Notes under the pieces: generated by a model | Databases searched by the model: none | The model's input: only the letters and a program-made list of their open reading frames with translations | What the model was told of the DNA's origin: nothing | Source of the DNA: SAR324 cluster bacterium | GTDB lineage: Bacteria > SAR324 > XYD2-FULL-50-16 | Length of the DNA stretch: 41,648 nucleotides | Assembly: GCA_028282885.1 (NCBI GenBank) | Contig: JANQGX010000040.1 | Coordinates: forward strand, 1-41,648 | Reading direction: 5' to 3' | Shown: positions 1 to 7,245 of the stretch, piece after piece | Layout: the number at the start of each line of letters is the position of its first letter | Numbering within the stretch: position 1 is the stretch's first letter | Position numbers and translations under genes: made by a program

Positions 1-5
1 AGATC

Positions 6-935
6 ATGCGGCAGGAGTTTTTGATGGACTGGTTGCAGACACGCCTGAAAAACAGTCCCAAAAAACTGGAGGTGATGGATCGCTACATGCTGGGGAAGAA
101 GACGTTCAGCGAGGTTGTTGAAAGCAATCCCGCCATGGAAATCCCCTTATTGAGAAAGCTACCCAACAACGTTTTCAATGATCTTATGGCCGATCTGGAC
201 GAGGCGGTTGATCCTGAAGAAAAATCGGGCATCGATCCCATGTCCGAAAACTCAGGCGCTTTTTCCGAGCAGTTCAAGCTGTTTGGCTTTGCCAAGGAGC
301 TGACTCAAAAGACCACCCAGGCGATCAAAGAGACGGTTGAGTCCATAAAAAAAACCGCATCAAAAACGCTGGATGTGTTTACCTCCGGTACAGGCGATGA
401 ACCGGCAGAAGAGAACAATTCACGTTACCAGATAAAGATTCTCAAAGCAGATGATATTGACTTTCCTTTTTTTAGTCCGGATGAATCAAGGTACGGTGAA
501 GACCTGGCCCGATTACACGGTTCGATACAGGGAGATCAGTTTAACAATTTTGAATTTAATATCGAAAATATCATATCCAATGCCGGAGAAGAGAATCTCT
601 TGAAACGGATTACACCAAGAAACGAAGTTGTCCTGCCTTGCCTGATCAAGGAGAAGTCGGATTCCGGGATCGCCATGCAGATCCTGGTTGCTGGAATTGA
701 GACAAGGGAAAAAATGGCGGCAAAAGGATCAGAATCCGGGGACGGGAGAGATTTTGATTTTCTGCACTTTTATGTCTACGGCTCAAAGGACCAAAACCAC
801 AGGATGGGCGAACCCACGGAAGAAAGATCAATTATGGGGAAGCCGTTCTTTATCTATAAAGCCACAGAGCCCCAGGTAAAAAGCAAGGCAATGCTTTTGC
901 TGAAGATCATTCTCGATGAAGTTCGAAAGAAATAA
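6..935 (+). CDS. Hypothetical soluble protein, possibly 5'-partial
   Basis: I do not recognise this 309-residue protein. It has no signal peptide or membrane segment. It is charged and mostly predicted helical in its first 130 residues, including a Lys/Thr-rich amphipathic stretch near residues 95-125 (KTTQAIKETVESIKKT) that could be a short coiled coil. A more mixed C-terminal part follows. The reading frame is already open at the window edge and the ATG lies only five bases in, so no ribosome binding site can be checked and the real gene may start upstream. It ends just before a hairpin at 1000-1033. Nothing in the neighbourhood suggests a role. The gene call is fairly safe because of its length and coding-like composition; the function is unknown. 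Confidence 0.75.
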   Translation: MRQEFLMDWLQTRLKNSPKKLEVMDRYMLGKKTFSEVVESNPAMEIPLLRKLPNNVFNDLMADLDEAVDPEEKSGIDPMSENSGAFSEQFKLFGFAKELTQKTTQAIKETVESIKKTASKTLDVFTSGTGDEPAEENNSRYQIKILKADDIDFPFFSPDESRYGEDLARLHGSIQGDQFNNFEFNIENIISNAGEENLLKRITPRNEVVLPCLIKEKSDSGIAMQILVAGIETREKMAAKGSESGDGRDFDFLHFYVYGSKDQNHRMGEPTEERSIMGKPFFIYKATEPQVKSKAMLLLKIILDEVRKK

Positions 936-999
936 GCCTTTCATGCCGATATAAATCCCCATGGGTCAGCCTGAGCATGGGTATCCGCTCCCAAAAAGA

Positions 1000-1033
1000 C
1001 CGAAAAAGCACCCAAAATGCGGCCCTTTTTCGG
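1000..1033. terminator. Hairpin between convergent genes, candidate bidirectional terminator
   Basis: CCGAAAAAG (1000-1008) is followed 16 nt later by its exact complement CTTTTTCGG (1025-1033). A/T runs inside the arms would give U-rich 3' sides in both directions. It lies between the gene ending at 935 (+) and the small membrane-protein gene ending at 1071 (-), where a shared terminator is expected. The pairing is seen; its function is inferred. Confidence 0.45.
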
Positions 1034-1070
1034 TTCTCCGGCTGGTTTTGTTCCGGAACAAGTTCCTAAG

Positions 1071-1340
1071 CTACGATGCAGGTGTTATCGGATCAGGCGA
1101 CGCTATTTTGTTGTAAAGCCAAGCGAAGATGGCGCCGCCGATTAAACCGTCAACAAAGCCCCAGACAAAACCAATCAGACTCCCGGAAGGGCTGAGATTA
1201 TAGCCAACATAAGCCCTCCCGATCAAAGTGGTTTCCCCGGTTGCACCGCCGACCCACATCATCCACCAGGTCAGTAAAAACAGACCCAATCCCCAGACCA
1301 ACCCAAAAGTCAATGCAAATGCCCTGACATTCAATTTCAT
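1071..1340 (-). CDS. Small holin-like integral membrane protein
   Basis: This 89-residue protein starts MKLNVRAFALTFGLVWGLG and has two hydrophobic segments (about residues 7-28 and 46-72). The linker contains GATGETTLIGRAYVGYNLSP. From memory, this matches a widespread family of small bacterial inner-membrane proteins that databases often label bacteriophage holin, although most members are not in prophages; no phage genes are visible here. I chose the ATG at 1340 because a strong AGGAGGAG site lies directly upstream (1341-1350 on the minus strand). A longer reading from 1391 lacks such a site and would bury this one. The role is unknown; a lytic function should not be assumed from the label. 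Confidence 0.75.
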   Translation of the reverse strand: MKLNVRAFALTFGLVWGLGLFLLTWWMMWVGGATGETTLIGRAYVGYNLSPSGSLIGFVWGFVDGLIGGAIFAWLYNKIASPDPITPAS

Positions 1341-1630
1341 ATCTCCTCCTTCTCTTTTTCTCTGTTGAAGCAAATTGTTCAGATAAATCATTTTAATATT
1401 GCACTAGTTAAATAGTACAATATAAATATATTCCTATACCGCTCCTTTGTCAAGACTTCCCCGGATAATCTTTCTTCGCTGGCTGCCCAGAGTTAACCCG
1501 GTAACTTCCCCAAAATAACAGTATGCGGAGCACCTTCCATTAATGAGCCTGTGACCCCTGGGAAAACCAGGAAAAACATAACCATCTAAAATTATGGTAA
1601 CTTTATGGAAGAATAGATCCGGTTTATATT
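1341..1630. other. Non-coding spacer
   Basis: I see no credible gene here. The stretch at 1391-1440 is AT-rich and may hold the promoter of the small membrane-protein gene. Nothing else stands out before the duplicated leader that begins near 1631. Confidence 0.5.
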
Positions 1631-1705
1631 TTGCCTGAATTAGTAACTTTTTGTTCCCAGACAGCGAAGAATGCCAGCAATCATTACTATAGAATTTATC
1701 AACTT
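1631..1705 (+). promoter_or_regulatory. Two-part regulatory module, copy A (upstream of TRAP operon 1)
   Basis: Box 1 (1631-1657) begins TTGCCT, contains TAACTTTTT and ends TCC. Box 2 (1678-1705) begins CAAT, contains TATA followed by ATTTAT, and ends ACTT. The gap between boxes is 20 nt. The same two boxes with the same 20-nt gap occur at 5313-5387 (+) and at 10395-10321 (-). By hand count, box 1 of copy A matches copy C at 24 of 27 positions and copy B at 21 of 27. Box 2 lies about 250 nt upstream of the dctP start. The TATA/ATTTAT core could be a -10 element, with box 1 an activator site. The likely binder is the AraC-type regulator at 10516-11478; that assignment is inference. Confidence 0.65.
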
Positions 1706-1921
1706 GTTACCCAAGGCATCAATAACATCCTCGCGTTTATCTGATGTTATCTAAGGTATCAAGAATGTTTTCACGTTCGCTTCAGGGAAAACGGATATCA
1801 GGATAAAACGATTATCTCACCGGAAGTCTTGTTGACGGTGGCCGATGATATCAATGATCGAGTAAAAACGATGAAATGTTATGACATATTGTGGTTTACT
1901 TTATAATTTCAGATGATTACA
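1631..1921 (+). repeat. Duplicated leader, copy 1 (before TRAP operon 1)
   Basis: This leader resembles the one at 5313-5618 along its whole length. Matching landmarks are the two boxes, a GTATC-AAG stretch near 1758, AAACGGATAT near 1790, CTTGTTGACGG near 1828, GATATCAATGA near 1846, and a final 22-nt block (1900-1921) that differs at only one base from 5597-5618. That last block contains TATAAT (1902-1907), a possible core promoter or alternative start of transcription, and sits just before the ribosome binding site. The repeat shows that the leader was copied together with the TRAP genes. Confidence 0.7.
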
Positions 1922-1954
1922 TAAGCATTGGTAAAAACGATAGGAGGGAAAACC

Positions 1955-3037
1955 ATGATTATTTGTTCAACAAAAAGAATGCTTAACGCGATGCTGAAAA
2001 AGTGGATTTGTTTGATTTGTGCGTCATGTCTGTGTCTATTGCTCACTACGGCTGTAGTGGATGCGGCGGAAAAACCCTCGATACTGAAACTCGCGTTAAA
2101 TGAAGGGACGAAATCAGCTCGCTATATTCATGGGTCCCGGCCATGGGCGGATGCCGTCGAACAAGCCAGCAACGGCAGCATAAAAGTCTCCGTCTTTCCA
2201 TCCGGATCGCTGGTTAGTGCCAAGCAGATGTACAACGCCACTGTTAACGGTTTAACCGATATATCCTGTATCAGTACCGGTCACTACCCGGGGCAGTTTC
2301 CCCTGACAAATTCCCTGAGCTTTCCGGGGAATGGGATTTCCAATCCCCGGATGGCATCTGAAATCATCACGGAAATGTACGCGAAGTATCCACAAATGCA
2401 GAAGGAGTTCAAAGCAGTCAAAGTGTTGTTCTTTTTTGGCTTTGCGCCAATAACCATCGCATCGGTGGAGAAACCCATTCGATCCTGGGACGATTTGAAT
2501 GGCCTGCGGTTAAGAGTCAACCATAAAAGTTCGGCAAATTACCTCAAGACAGCGGGTGTTTCGCCGGCTTTTATCTCACCGGCCGATATATTTCTAAGTC
2601 TGCAAAAAGGCGTCATTGACGGTAGCGTCATGGGGTGGCCCGGTCATCAAGCATATGGAACAACCAAATTGGCGCAGTATTTTACTGAAGTACCTTCGGT
2701 GCCCGGTCCCTTTTTCGCTTATATTATGAACAAAAACAAATTCAAGAAGTTATCCGCAGATCAGCAAACCGCGCTCATGAGCGTAAGCGGTAAAGCCGGT
2801 GCACGAATAATGTCCAATAGCGGTTTTAAAGAGATAGAGGTTGCTACAAAAGACATCAGGGATAATCCAAAGCAACGGATTATTCAATTATCTGAAAAAG
2901 AAGAAATCGTTTGGGCGGAAAAGGCGATAAACGAGCAAAAAAAGTTGATTAAAAAAATGGAGACGAAAGGTTTTCCGATCCAACAGTTCCTTCAAGATGT
3001 GAAATCACTGGTCAAAGCCAAGAAAAAAAGCAGTTAA
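1955..3037 (+). CDS. dctP: TRAP transporter substrate-binding protein DctP (operon 1)
   Basis: Periplasmic receptor of a tripartite ATP-independent periplasmic (TRAP) transporter; it captures an organic anion and delivers it to the DctQM permease. The 360-residue product has a signal peptide: Lys-rich N-terminus, hydrophobic core near residues 17-35, cleavage after VDA or VDAA. The conserved LNGLRLRV segment carries Arg187 at the position where DctP-family receptors bind the substrate carboxylate. I chose ATG 1955 because AGGAGGG (1942-1948) stands six bases before it; an upstream TTG at 1928 lacks this. dctQ and dctM follow. The leader holds regulatory module copy A. It is a clear paralogue of the receptor at 5633, sharing the WPG/YPG..PL...SFPG region and a TEVP motif. 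The substrate is unknown. Confidence 0.93.
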   Translation: MIICSTKRMLNAMLKKWICLICASCLCLLLTTAVVDAAEKPSILKLALNEGTKSARYIHGSRPWADAVEQASNGSIKVSVFPSGSLVSAKQMYNATVNGLTDISCISTGHYPGQFPLTNSLSFPGNGISNPRMASEIITEMYAKYPQMQKEFKAVKVLFFFGFAPITIASVEKPIRSWDDLNGLRLRVNHKSSANYLKTAGVSPAFISPADIFLSLQKGVIDGSVMGWPGHQAYGTTKLAQYFTEVPSVPGPFFAYIMNKNKFKKLSADQQTALMSVSGKAGARIMSNSGFKEIEVATKDIRDNPKQRIIQLSEKEEIVWAEKAINEQKKLIKKMETKGFPIQQFLQDVKSLVKAKKKSS

Positions 3038-3061
3038 GACAGACTCTCCCTCTCTCCGCTG

Positions 3062-3115
3062 ACAGATGTCCGTTTCCGATCAAAGGCGAACTACCGGTTG
3101 TTGACGGGCATCTGT
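3062..3115 (+). other. Intercistronic stem-loop between dctP and dctQ
   Basis: ACAGATGTCCG (3062-3072) pairs with CGGGCATCTGT (3105-3115), 11 bp with one G-U pair, enclosing a 32-nt loop. Stem-loops behind binding-protein genes commonly protect the upstream message and raise receptor levels over permease levels. The pairing is seen; the effect is inferred. Confidence 0.4.
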
Positions 3116-3157
3116 AAAACATCAAAAAGTGTAATTCAAACAAGGGAAGGAACGCAA

Positions 3158-3667
3158 TTGAGTGCTGACGAATTGAACAATAAGAGAAACAGCCTGATTT
3201 ACCTGGTTACCAGGTTTAGCAGCCGGGTTGGTGCGGTGGTACTGGTGGGAATGATGTTGCTAATGGCCGGTGATGTGTTTTTACGCTTCATTTTTAATAA
3301 ACCGGTGCCTGGTGCATTCGAACTGATAGAAATAATGATGGGGGCCGTGGTGAGTTTGTCTATTGCCTATTGCGGGCTCCGGCGGGGACATGTGTCGGTG
3401 GAACTGATTACTGACAAACTGCCTGACAGAATAAGAGCACCTGTTGATCTGGTACATCACCTGGTTTGTATCGTCTTTTTTGCTACTATTGCCTATAAGG
3501 GCTCTCAGCAAGCTATCGTGATTAAAGAGAACGAAACCGTCAGTACCTTACTGGAGGTCCCCATCTATCCTTTTGTCTGGTTGTTGGTTTTCGGTGCTAT
3601 GCTCTTGGCATTGGTCTATTTCCGACAAATGATCGACCATTATTTTTTCAAAAGAGGATCTAAATGA
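3158..3667 (+). CDS. dctQ: TRAP transporter small membrane subunit DctQ (operon 1)
   Basis: Small four-helix permease subunit that partners DctM in the cytoplasmic membrane. The product (about 169 residues) shows the family layout: helix 1 ending in MAGDVFLRFIFNKPVPGAFELIE, a very characteristic DctQ segment, then helices near YCGLRRGHVSVEL, a third, and a C-terminal helix. I chose TTG at 3158 because AAGGGAAGGAA lies 6-16 bases upstream and the length then matches the second DctQ (168 residues). An in-frame TTG at 3098 would add 20 polar residues and overlap the intercistronic hairpin. The stop overlaps the dctM start (ATGA), so the two are translationally coupled. Confidence 0.88.
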   Translation: MSADELNNKRNSLIYLVTRFSSRVGAVVLVGMMLLMAGDVFLRFIFNKPVPGAFELIEIMMGAVVSLSIAYCGLRRGHVSVELITDKLPDRIRAPVDLVHHLVCIVFFATIAYKGSQQAIVIKENETVSTLLEVPIYPFVWLLVFGAMLLALVYFRQMIDHYFFKRGSK

Positions 3668-4965
3668 GTACTTTACTTATCGGCTTAATCGGAATTGTCA
3701 TCCTCTTGTTGTTGCTGTTGTCAGGATTACCTATCGGCGTATCCATGGGTTTAGTCGGTGTTGGTGGACTTTGGTACATGTTGGGAGCGGATGTGGGTCT
3801 CAGTATTCTCATGACTGCCCCCTACGATGCCATAGCGAAATATGGATTTGCCGTAGTTCCATTGTTCATTCTAATGGGGAGCTTTTGTTTTCAATCGGGG
3901 GTTTCAAAACACCTGTATTATGCCGTAAACGCCTGGATCGGTCATTTCCGTGGCGGACTTGCAATGGCCACAGTTGGAGCCTGCGCCGGTTTCGCCGCAG
4001 TCAGCGGTTCCAGTCTGGCCACGGCAGCTACTATGGGTACGGTGGCTCTACCGGAGATGAAAAAGTACAAATATGACGAGGCTTTATCTACAGGCGCCAT
4101 TAGCGCTGGCGGGACCTTGGGCATATTGATTCCCCCCAGCATCGTCCTGGTCGTCTATGGGATACTGACAGAAACATCCATTGCCGAACTGTTTCTGGCC
4201 GGCTTTATACCGGGGATTCTTGAAGCCATTTTCTACATTATCACTATTTCCATTGTTTGTCGCTTAAACCCCAAAGCCGGACCGGCAGGTCCGAAAGCAC
4301 CCATTAAAACAAAGATCAGATCAGTGAAAGAGACCTGGCCGATTATTTTGTTATTTGTCATTGTGATTGGCGGTATTTATGCCGGCATCTTCAGCCCGAG
4401 CGAAGCTGCCGGGGTAGGTGCTTTTTCCGCAATGACCATCGCGCTGATCCAGAAAAAACTGAGCCCCAATCGCTTTGTATCTGCCCTGGATGATACCTTA
4501 AAGGCGACAGGCATGATTTTCACCATCTTGATGGGTGCCGTCATCCTTGGTTATTTCATCACCACTACTCGTCTTCCCTTTGATCTGGCGGATATTGTCA
4601 GTAAATGGGAAATTAACCGCTACCTTGTATTTGGCGCTATTTTACTGGTTTATCTTATTCTGGGATGCATCATGATTCCCATGGCGATGGTGATTCTCAC
4701 CATTCCCATTGTTTTTCCGCTGATTCAATCCTTGGGTTTTGACGCCGTCTGGTTCGGCATTATCACAATCAGAATCTTTGAAATCGCGCAGATCACCCCC
4801 CCAGTCGGCATGAATGTTTTCATTATGAAAGGTGTTGCCCCGGATATACCTCTGACGACGATATTCCGTGGGATTATTCCGTTTTTTATCGCCGATGTCC
4901 TTCATTTGGCGTTGCTCATTATGTTTCCGCAAATTGTGTTATGGCTGCCCAGTTTGCTTAGGTAA
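3664..4965 (+). CDS. dctM: TRAP transporter large permease subunit DctM (operon 1)
   Basis: Twelve-helix-class membrane protein that moves substrate using the sodium or proton gradient. At 433 residues it has the usual DctM length. Visible family features include VPLFILMGSF near residue 60, FAAVSGSSLATAATMG near 115-130, GGTLGILIPPSIVLVVYG near 148-165 and the C-terminal ITPPVGMNVFIMKG. Its start overlaps the dctQ stop by four bases. It aligns end to end with the second DctM at 7246-8547, which has the same length, consistent with tandem duplication of the whole operon. No defect is visible. Confidence 0.94.
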   Translation: MSTLLIGLIGIVILLLLLLSGLPIGVSMGLVGVGGLWYMLGADVGLSILMTAPYDAIAKYGFAVVPLFILMGSFCFQSGVSKHLYYAVNAWIGHFRGGLAMATVGACAGFAAVSGSSLATAATMGTVALPEMKKYKYDEALSTGAISAGGTLGILIPPSIVLVVYGILTETSIAELFLAGFIPGILEAIFYIITISIVCRLNPKAGPAGPKAPIKTKIRSVKETWPIILLFVIVIGGIYAGIFSPSEAAGVGAFSAMTIALIQKKLSPNRFVSALDDTLKATGMIFTILMGAVILGYFITTTRLPFDLADIVSKWEINRYLVFGAILLVYLILGCIMIPMAMVILTIPIVFPLIQSLGFDAVWFGIITIRIFEIAQITPPVGMNVFIMKGVAPDIPLTTIFRGIIPFFIADVLHLALLIMFPQIVLWLPSLLR

Positions 4966-5312
4966 GACAAATTGTTGAAACCGTCCCCGTAAGATCAGCG
5001 TCCTTCCTGAAGATAGTTAAAACCCCACGCTTTCAGTTGAAGTAAGTTCGATCAAATGGCTGAAAGCCAAGTTCCGATATAATTTGAAATGTTTGCGGAG
5101 TAGACTTCCCGATTTCGTCAGTCGGCTGAAACCGACTGACGAAAACATTGGATGAGTTGACCCCACAACGTTATCCAAGGGGTAATACCTGAGCCAAAGA
5201 GCAATGACATCCGGACACAATCTCTTGCCTCCCTTGGGGTCAGGGCAGCTATCCCCTTCCAGGGATTAAACCAGAACCGGCCCCCTTGGGGTCAGATATT
5301 TACTTTCTTTTT
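4966..5312. other. Spacer between TRAP operons with REP-like debris
   Basis: No credible gene is visible. The spacer holds a perfect 13-bp hairpin (5113-5144) and two copies of CTTGGGGTCAG (5233-5243 and 5285-5295), with an inverted relative GTTGACCCCA near 5157. The GGGGTCAG sequence resembles short elements scattered in deltaproteobacterial genomes near IS200-type transposase genes (from memory). No transposase is present. A 67-codon minus-strand frame here looks non-coding. Confidence 0.5.
5113..5144. repeat. Perfect 13-bp inverted repeat (hairpin)
   Basis: TTTCGTCAGTCGG (5113-5125) and CCGACTGACGAAA (5132-5144) are exact complements around a 6-nt loop CTGAAA. It lies 148 bases behind dctM of operon 1 and could act as its terminator, although no T-run follows; it could also be a mobile REP-like element. 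The pairing itself is certain. Confidence 0.65.
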
Positions 5313-5387
5313 TTGCCTAGATTGATAACTTTTTACTCCTTCATAGCGAAGAATTCTAACAATTACTGCTATAGGATTTATCCACTT
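5313..5387 (+). promoter_or_regulatory. Two-part regulatory module, copy B (upstream of TRAP operon 2)
   Basis: Box 1 (5313-5339) and box 2 (5360-5387) match copies A and C with the same 20-nt spacer. Box 1 agrees with copy C at 24 of 27 positions and box 2 agrees with copy A at 23 of 28 by hand count. Box 2 ends about 245 nt before the dctP start, nearly the same distance as in copy A. The TATA core near 5370 is a -10 candidate. The likely binder is the AraC-type protein encoded at 10516 (inference). Confidence 0.65.
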
Positions 5388-5618
5388 GTTACCAGAGGTA
5401 TCTGGAATATCGTTGCTTTTATTGGATGCTGTCTAAGGTAGCAAGTATATCTTAACTCCTATTTTGGAGGTAAACGGATATTAAGGTAAAACGACTGATT
5501 CCACCGGCATGTCTTGTTAACGGCAGTCGATAATATCAATGAAAAACCAATGATCGAATTAAAAACGATGAAGGAAAATTGCAAATTGCGATTCGTTTTA
5601 TAATTCCAGATGATTACA
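5313..5618 (+). repeat. Duplicated leader, copy 2 (before TRAP operon 2)
   Basis: This is the diverged partner of 1631-1921. Shared landmarks are listed there. The last block, 5597-5618, differs from 1900-1921 at one base and contains TATAAT (5599-5604) about 30 bases before the dctP start. Conservation falls in the middle and stays high at both ends, as expected if the two ends carry binding sites or promoters. Confidence 0.7.
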
Positions 5619-5632
5619 CCCGGAGAGGAAAA

Positions 5633-6658
5633 ATGAAAAGGATCAGGTTGTTGTCTTTTGTTGTTGTGGGGCTTATGACGATGTTAACAACAAATTCTGT
5701 TGCAAAACCAATTGTGCTTAACTTCTCCACCCATGCTACGGAAACCGGTTGGAGTTCAGTAAACGCCCTGAGACCATGGGTAAAGCAAATTGAGAATGCC
5801 ACAAATGGAAAGGTCAAGATCAATATTTATTACAACCAGACGTTGGTAAAAGGAACACAGGCATGGAAGTCGGTAAAGAACCGAATTGTAGATATGGCCT
5901 GGTGCTTTCACGGCTATTGGCCCGGACTGACTCCGCTTGCAGATGTGGTAAGCCTTCCGGGGTTACCTTTTAACAACGCGGAAAAAAGAAGTGAAATTCT
6001 TTGGAAGATGTACAAAAAACATCCTGAAATAGAAAGAGAATTTGAGGACAACAAAGTCCTGCTTCTTCATACCAGCGAGCCCTTTACCTTAATTACCAGA
6101 AAAAACAAGATCAATGGATTGAAAGATATCAAGGGTTTGAAAATCAGGGTCACCGGCGGGCCTCCAACAACACAAATAATAGCCCTGGGTGGAGTGCCAG
6201 TCGCAATTCCTATGTCGGACTGCTATATAGCTTTGCAAAAGGGGGTTATCGAAGGAATGGGAACTGCGTGGGATGCGATTCATAGTTTCAGGCTTCATGA
6301 AGTGGTTGAACATTATACAGAAGTTCCGCTTCCCGCTGTATACTTTTCAATAGCCATCAACAAAAACGTCTGGAATCGTTTCTCGCCTGATATAAAAGAG
6401 GCCATTATGAGTGTTAGCGGTTTAAAGGGATCAAAGTTCTGGGGAGCTAATTCCTTTGATTCGGCTAAAATAGGCCTGATGAATCAGCTCGAAAGCATGG
6501 GTCGTGGTATAACAATCAACACGCTAACGGATTCCGAACGCAAAAAATGGATCGAAGTTAGCGGCAAACCTGTTTGGAATCAATGGGTTGATAAAATGGA
6601 AAAACAAGGTCATCACAATGCTCAAGAAATTCTGAACTCAGCGCTTGAGATGAAATAA
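5633..6658 (+). CDS. dctP: TRAP transporter substrate-binding protein DctP (operon 2)
   Basis: Periplasmic TRAP receptor, 341 residues, paralogous to the receptor at 1955. The signal peptide is MKRIRLLSFVVVGLMTMLTT with cleavage probably after SVA near residue 24. The carboxylate-binding Arg lies in IKGLKIRV (Arg172). I chose ATG 5633, which has GAGAGGA at 5623-5629 and puts the signal peptide at the very N-terminus; an in-frame TTG at 5579 would place 18 extra residues before it. dctQ and dctM follow without overlap, unlike operon 1. Residues lining the middle of the protein differ from the first copy (MGTAWDAIHSF against MGWPGHQAYGT), so the two receptors may have diverged in specificity. 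The ligand is unknown. Confidence 0.93.
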   Translation: MKRIRLLSFVVVGLMTMLTTNSVAKPIVLNFSTHATETGWSSVNALRPWVKQIENATNGKVKINIYYNQTLVKGTQAWKSVKNRIVDMAWCFHGYWPGLTPLADVVSLPGLPFNNAEKRSEILWKMYKKHPEIEREFEDNKVLLLHTSEPFTLITRKNKINGLKDIKGLKIRVTGGPPTTQIIALGGVPVAIPMSDCYIALQKGVIEGMGTAWDAIHSFRLHEVVEHYTEVPLPAVYFSIAINKNVWNRFSPDIKEAIMSVSGLKGSKFWGANSFDSAKIGLMNQLESMGRGITINTLTDSERKKWIEVSGKPVWNQWVDKMEKQGHHNAQEILNSALEMK

Positions 6659-6732
6659 GACAAATTCGAGATGTACTGATTAAGTCTGAATTTAAAATGT
6701 TTATCGCCCAATTATAGATATAAAGACAGGAT

Positions 6733-7239
6733 ATGGCATTAGACGTTGCAGAAAAATCGTTTTCATCTATTACAAATCCCCTGGTTAATATTCTATTAAC
6801 GATAGGGGCATCTGTTTTGGCCCTGATGATGTTTCTGACGGTCGTCGATGTAGTAGGGCGATACGCTTTTAACAAGCCAATTGCAGGAGCATTTGAATTG
6901 GTGGAGTTTATGATGGCTACCTTTGTGCCTTTCGCATTCGTCTATTGCCAAAAAGAGAAAAGTCACATTTCTGTTGATTTGGTAGTTGATCGTCTTCCAA
7001 AAGGTTTTCAGGGGTTTCTGGATATTGTTATGACATTGCTGACAATAGGGTTTTACGGTTTAATCGCTTGGCAAAGTTTCTACAATATCACGGAAGAGTT
7101 TGAGTCTAAAATGACGTCTGCGGTTCTGTTGATACCTACGTACCCTTTTGTCATTCCGGCATCAATTGCGTTTGTGGTATTGACGTTGCTCCTGCTGCTC
7201 CATTTTTTTCAAACACTGTCAACTTTTTTAAGGAAATAG
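6733..7239 (+). CDS. dctQ: TRAP transporter small membrane subunit DctQ (operon 2)
   Basis: Four-helix DctQ subunit of 168 residues. The hallmark segment VVDVVGRYAFNKPIAGAFELVEF is present near residues 36-60, followed by YCQKEKSHISVDLVVDRL, which corresponds to YCGLRRGHVSVELITDKL in the first copy. The ATG at 6733 has ACAGGA just upstream. The 74-base gap from dctP shows no strong hairpin, in contrast to operon 1. dctM starts six bases after this stop. It partners the DctM at 7246. Confidence 0.92.
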   Translation: MALDVAEKSFSSITNPLVNILLTIGASVLALMMFLTVVDVVGRYAFNKPIAGAFELVEFMMATFVPFAFVYCQKEKSHISVDLVVDRLPKGFQGFLDIVMTLLTIGFYGLIAWQSFYNITEEFESKMTSAVLLIPTYPFVIPASIAFVVLTLLLLLHFFQTLSTFLRK

Positions 7240-7245
7240 AGCAAG

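Noticed and set aside
1071..1340. Prophage suggested by the holin-like small membrane protein
   Set aside because: No other phage gene is present, and this family is commonly found outside prophages.
1744..1806. A 20-codon frame starting MLSKVSRMF in the first TRAP leader, with a shorter counterpart MLSKVASIS at 5426-5455
   Set aside because: The two peptides match only in their first five residues and end at different points, and neither has a good ribosome binding site, so a conserved leader peptide is not supported.
5017..5220. 67-codon minus-strand frame between the TRAP operons
   Set aside because: It spans the perfect hairpin, has no ribosome binding site and shows no recognisable protein motif.
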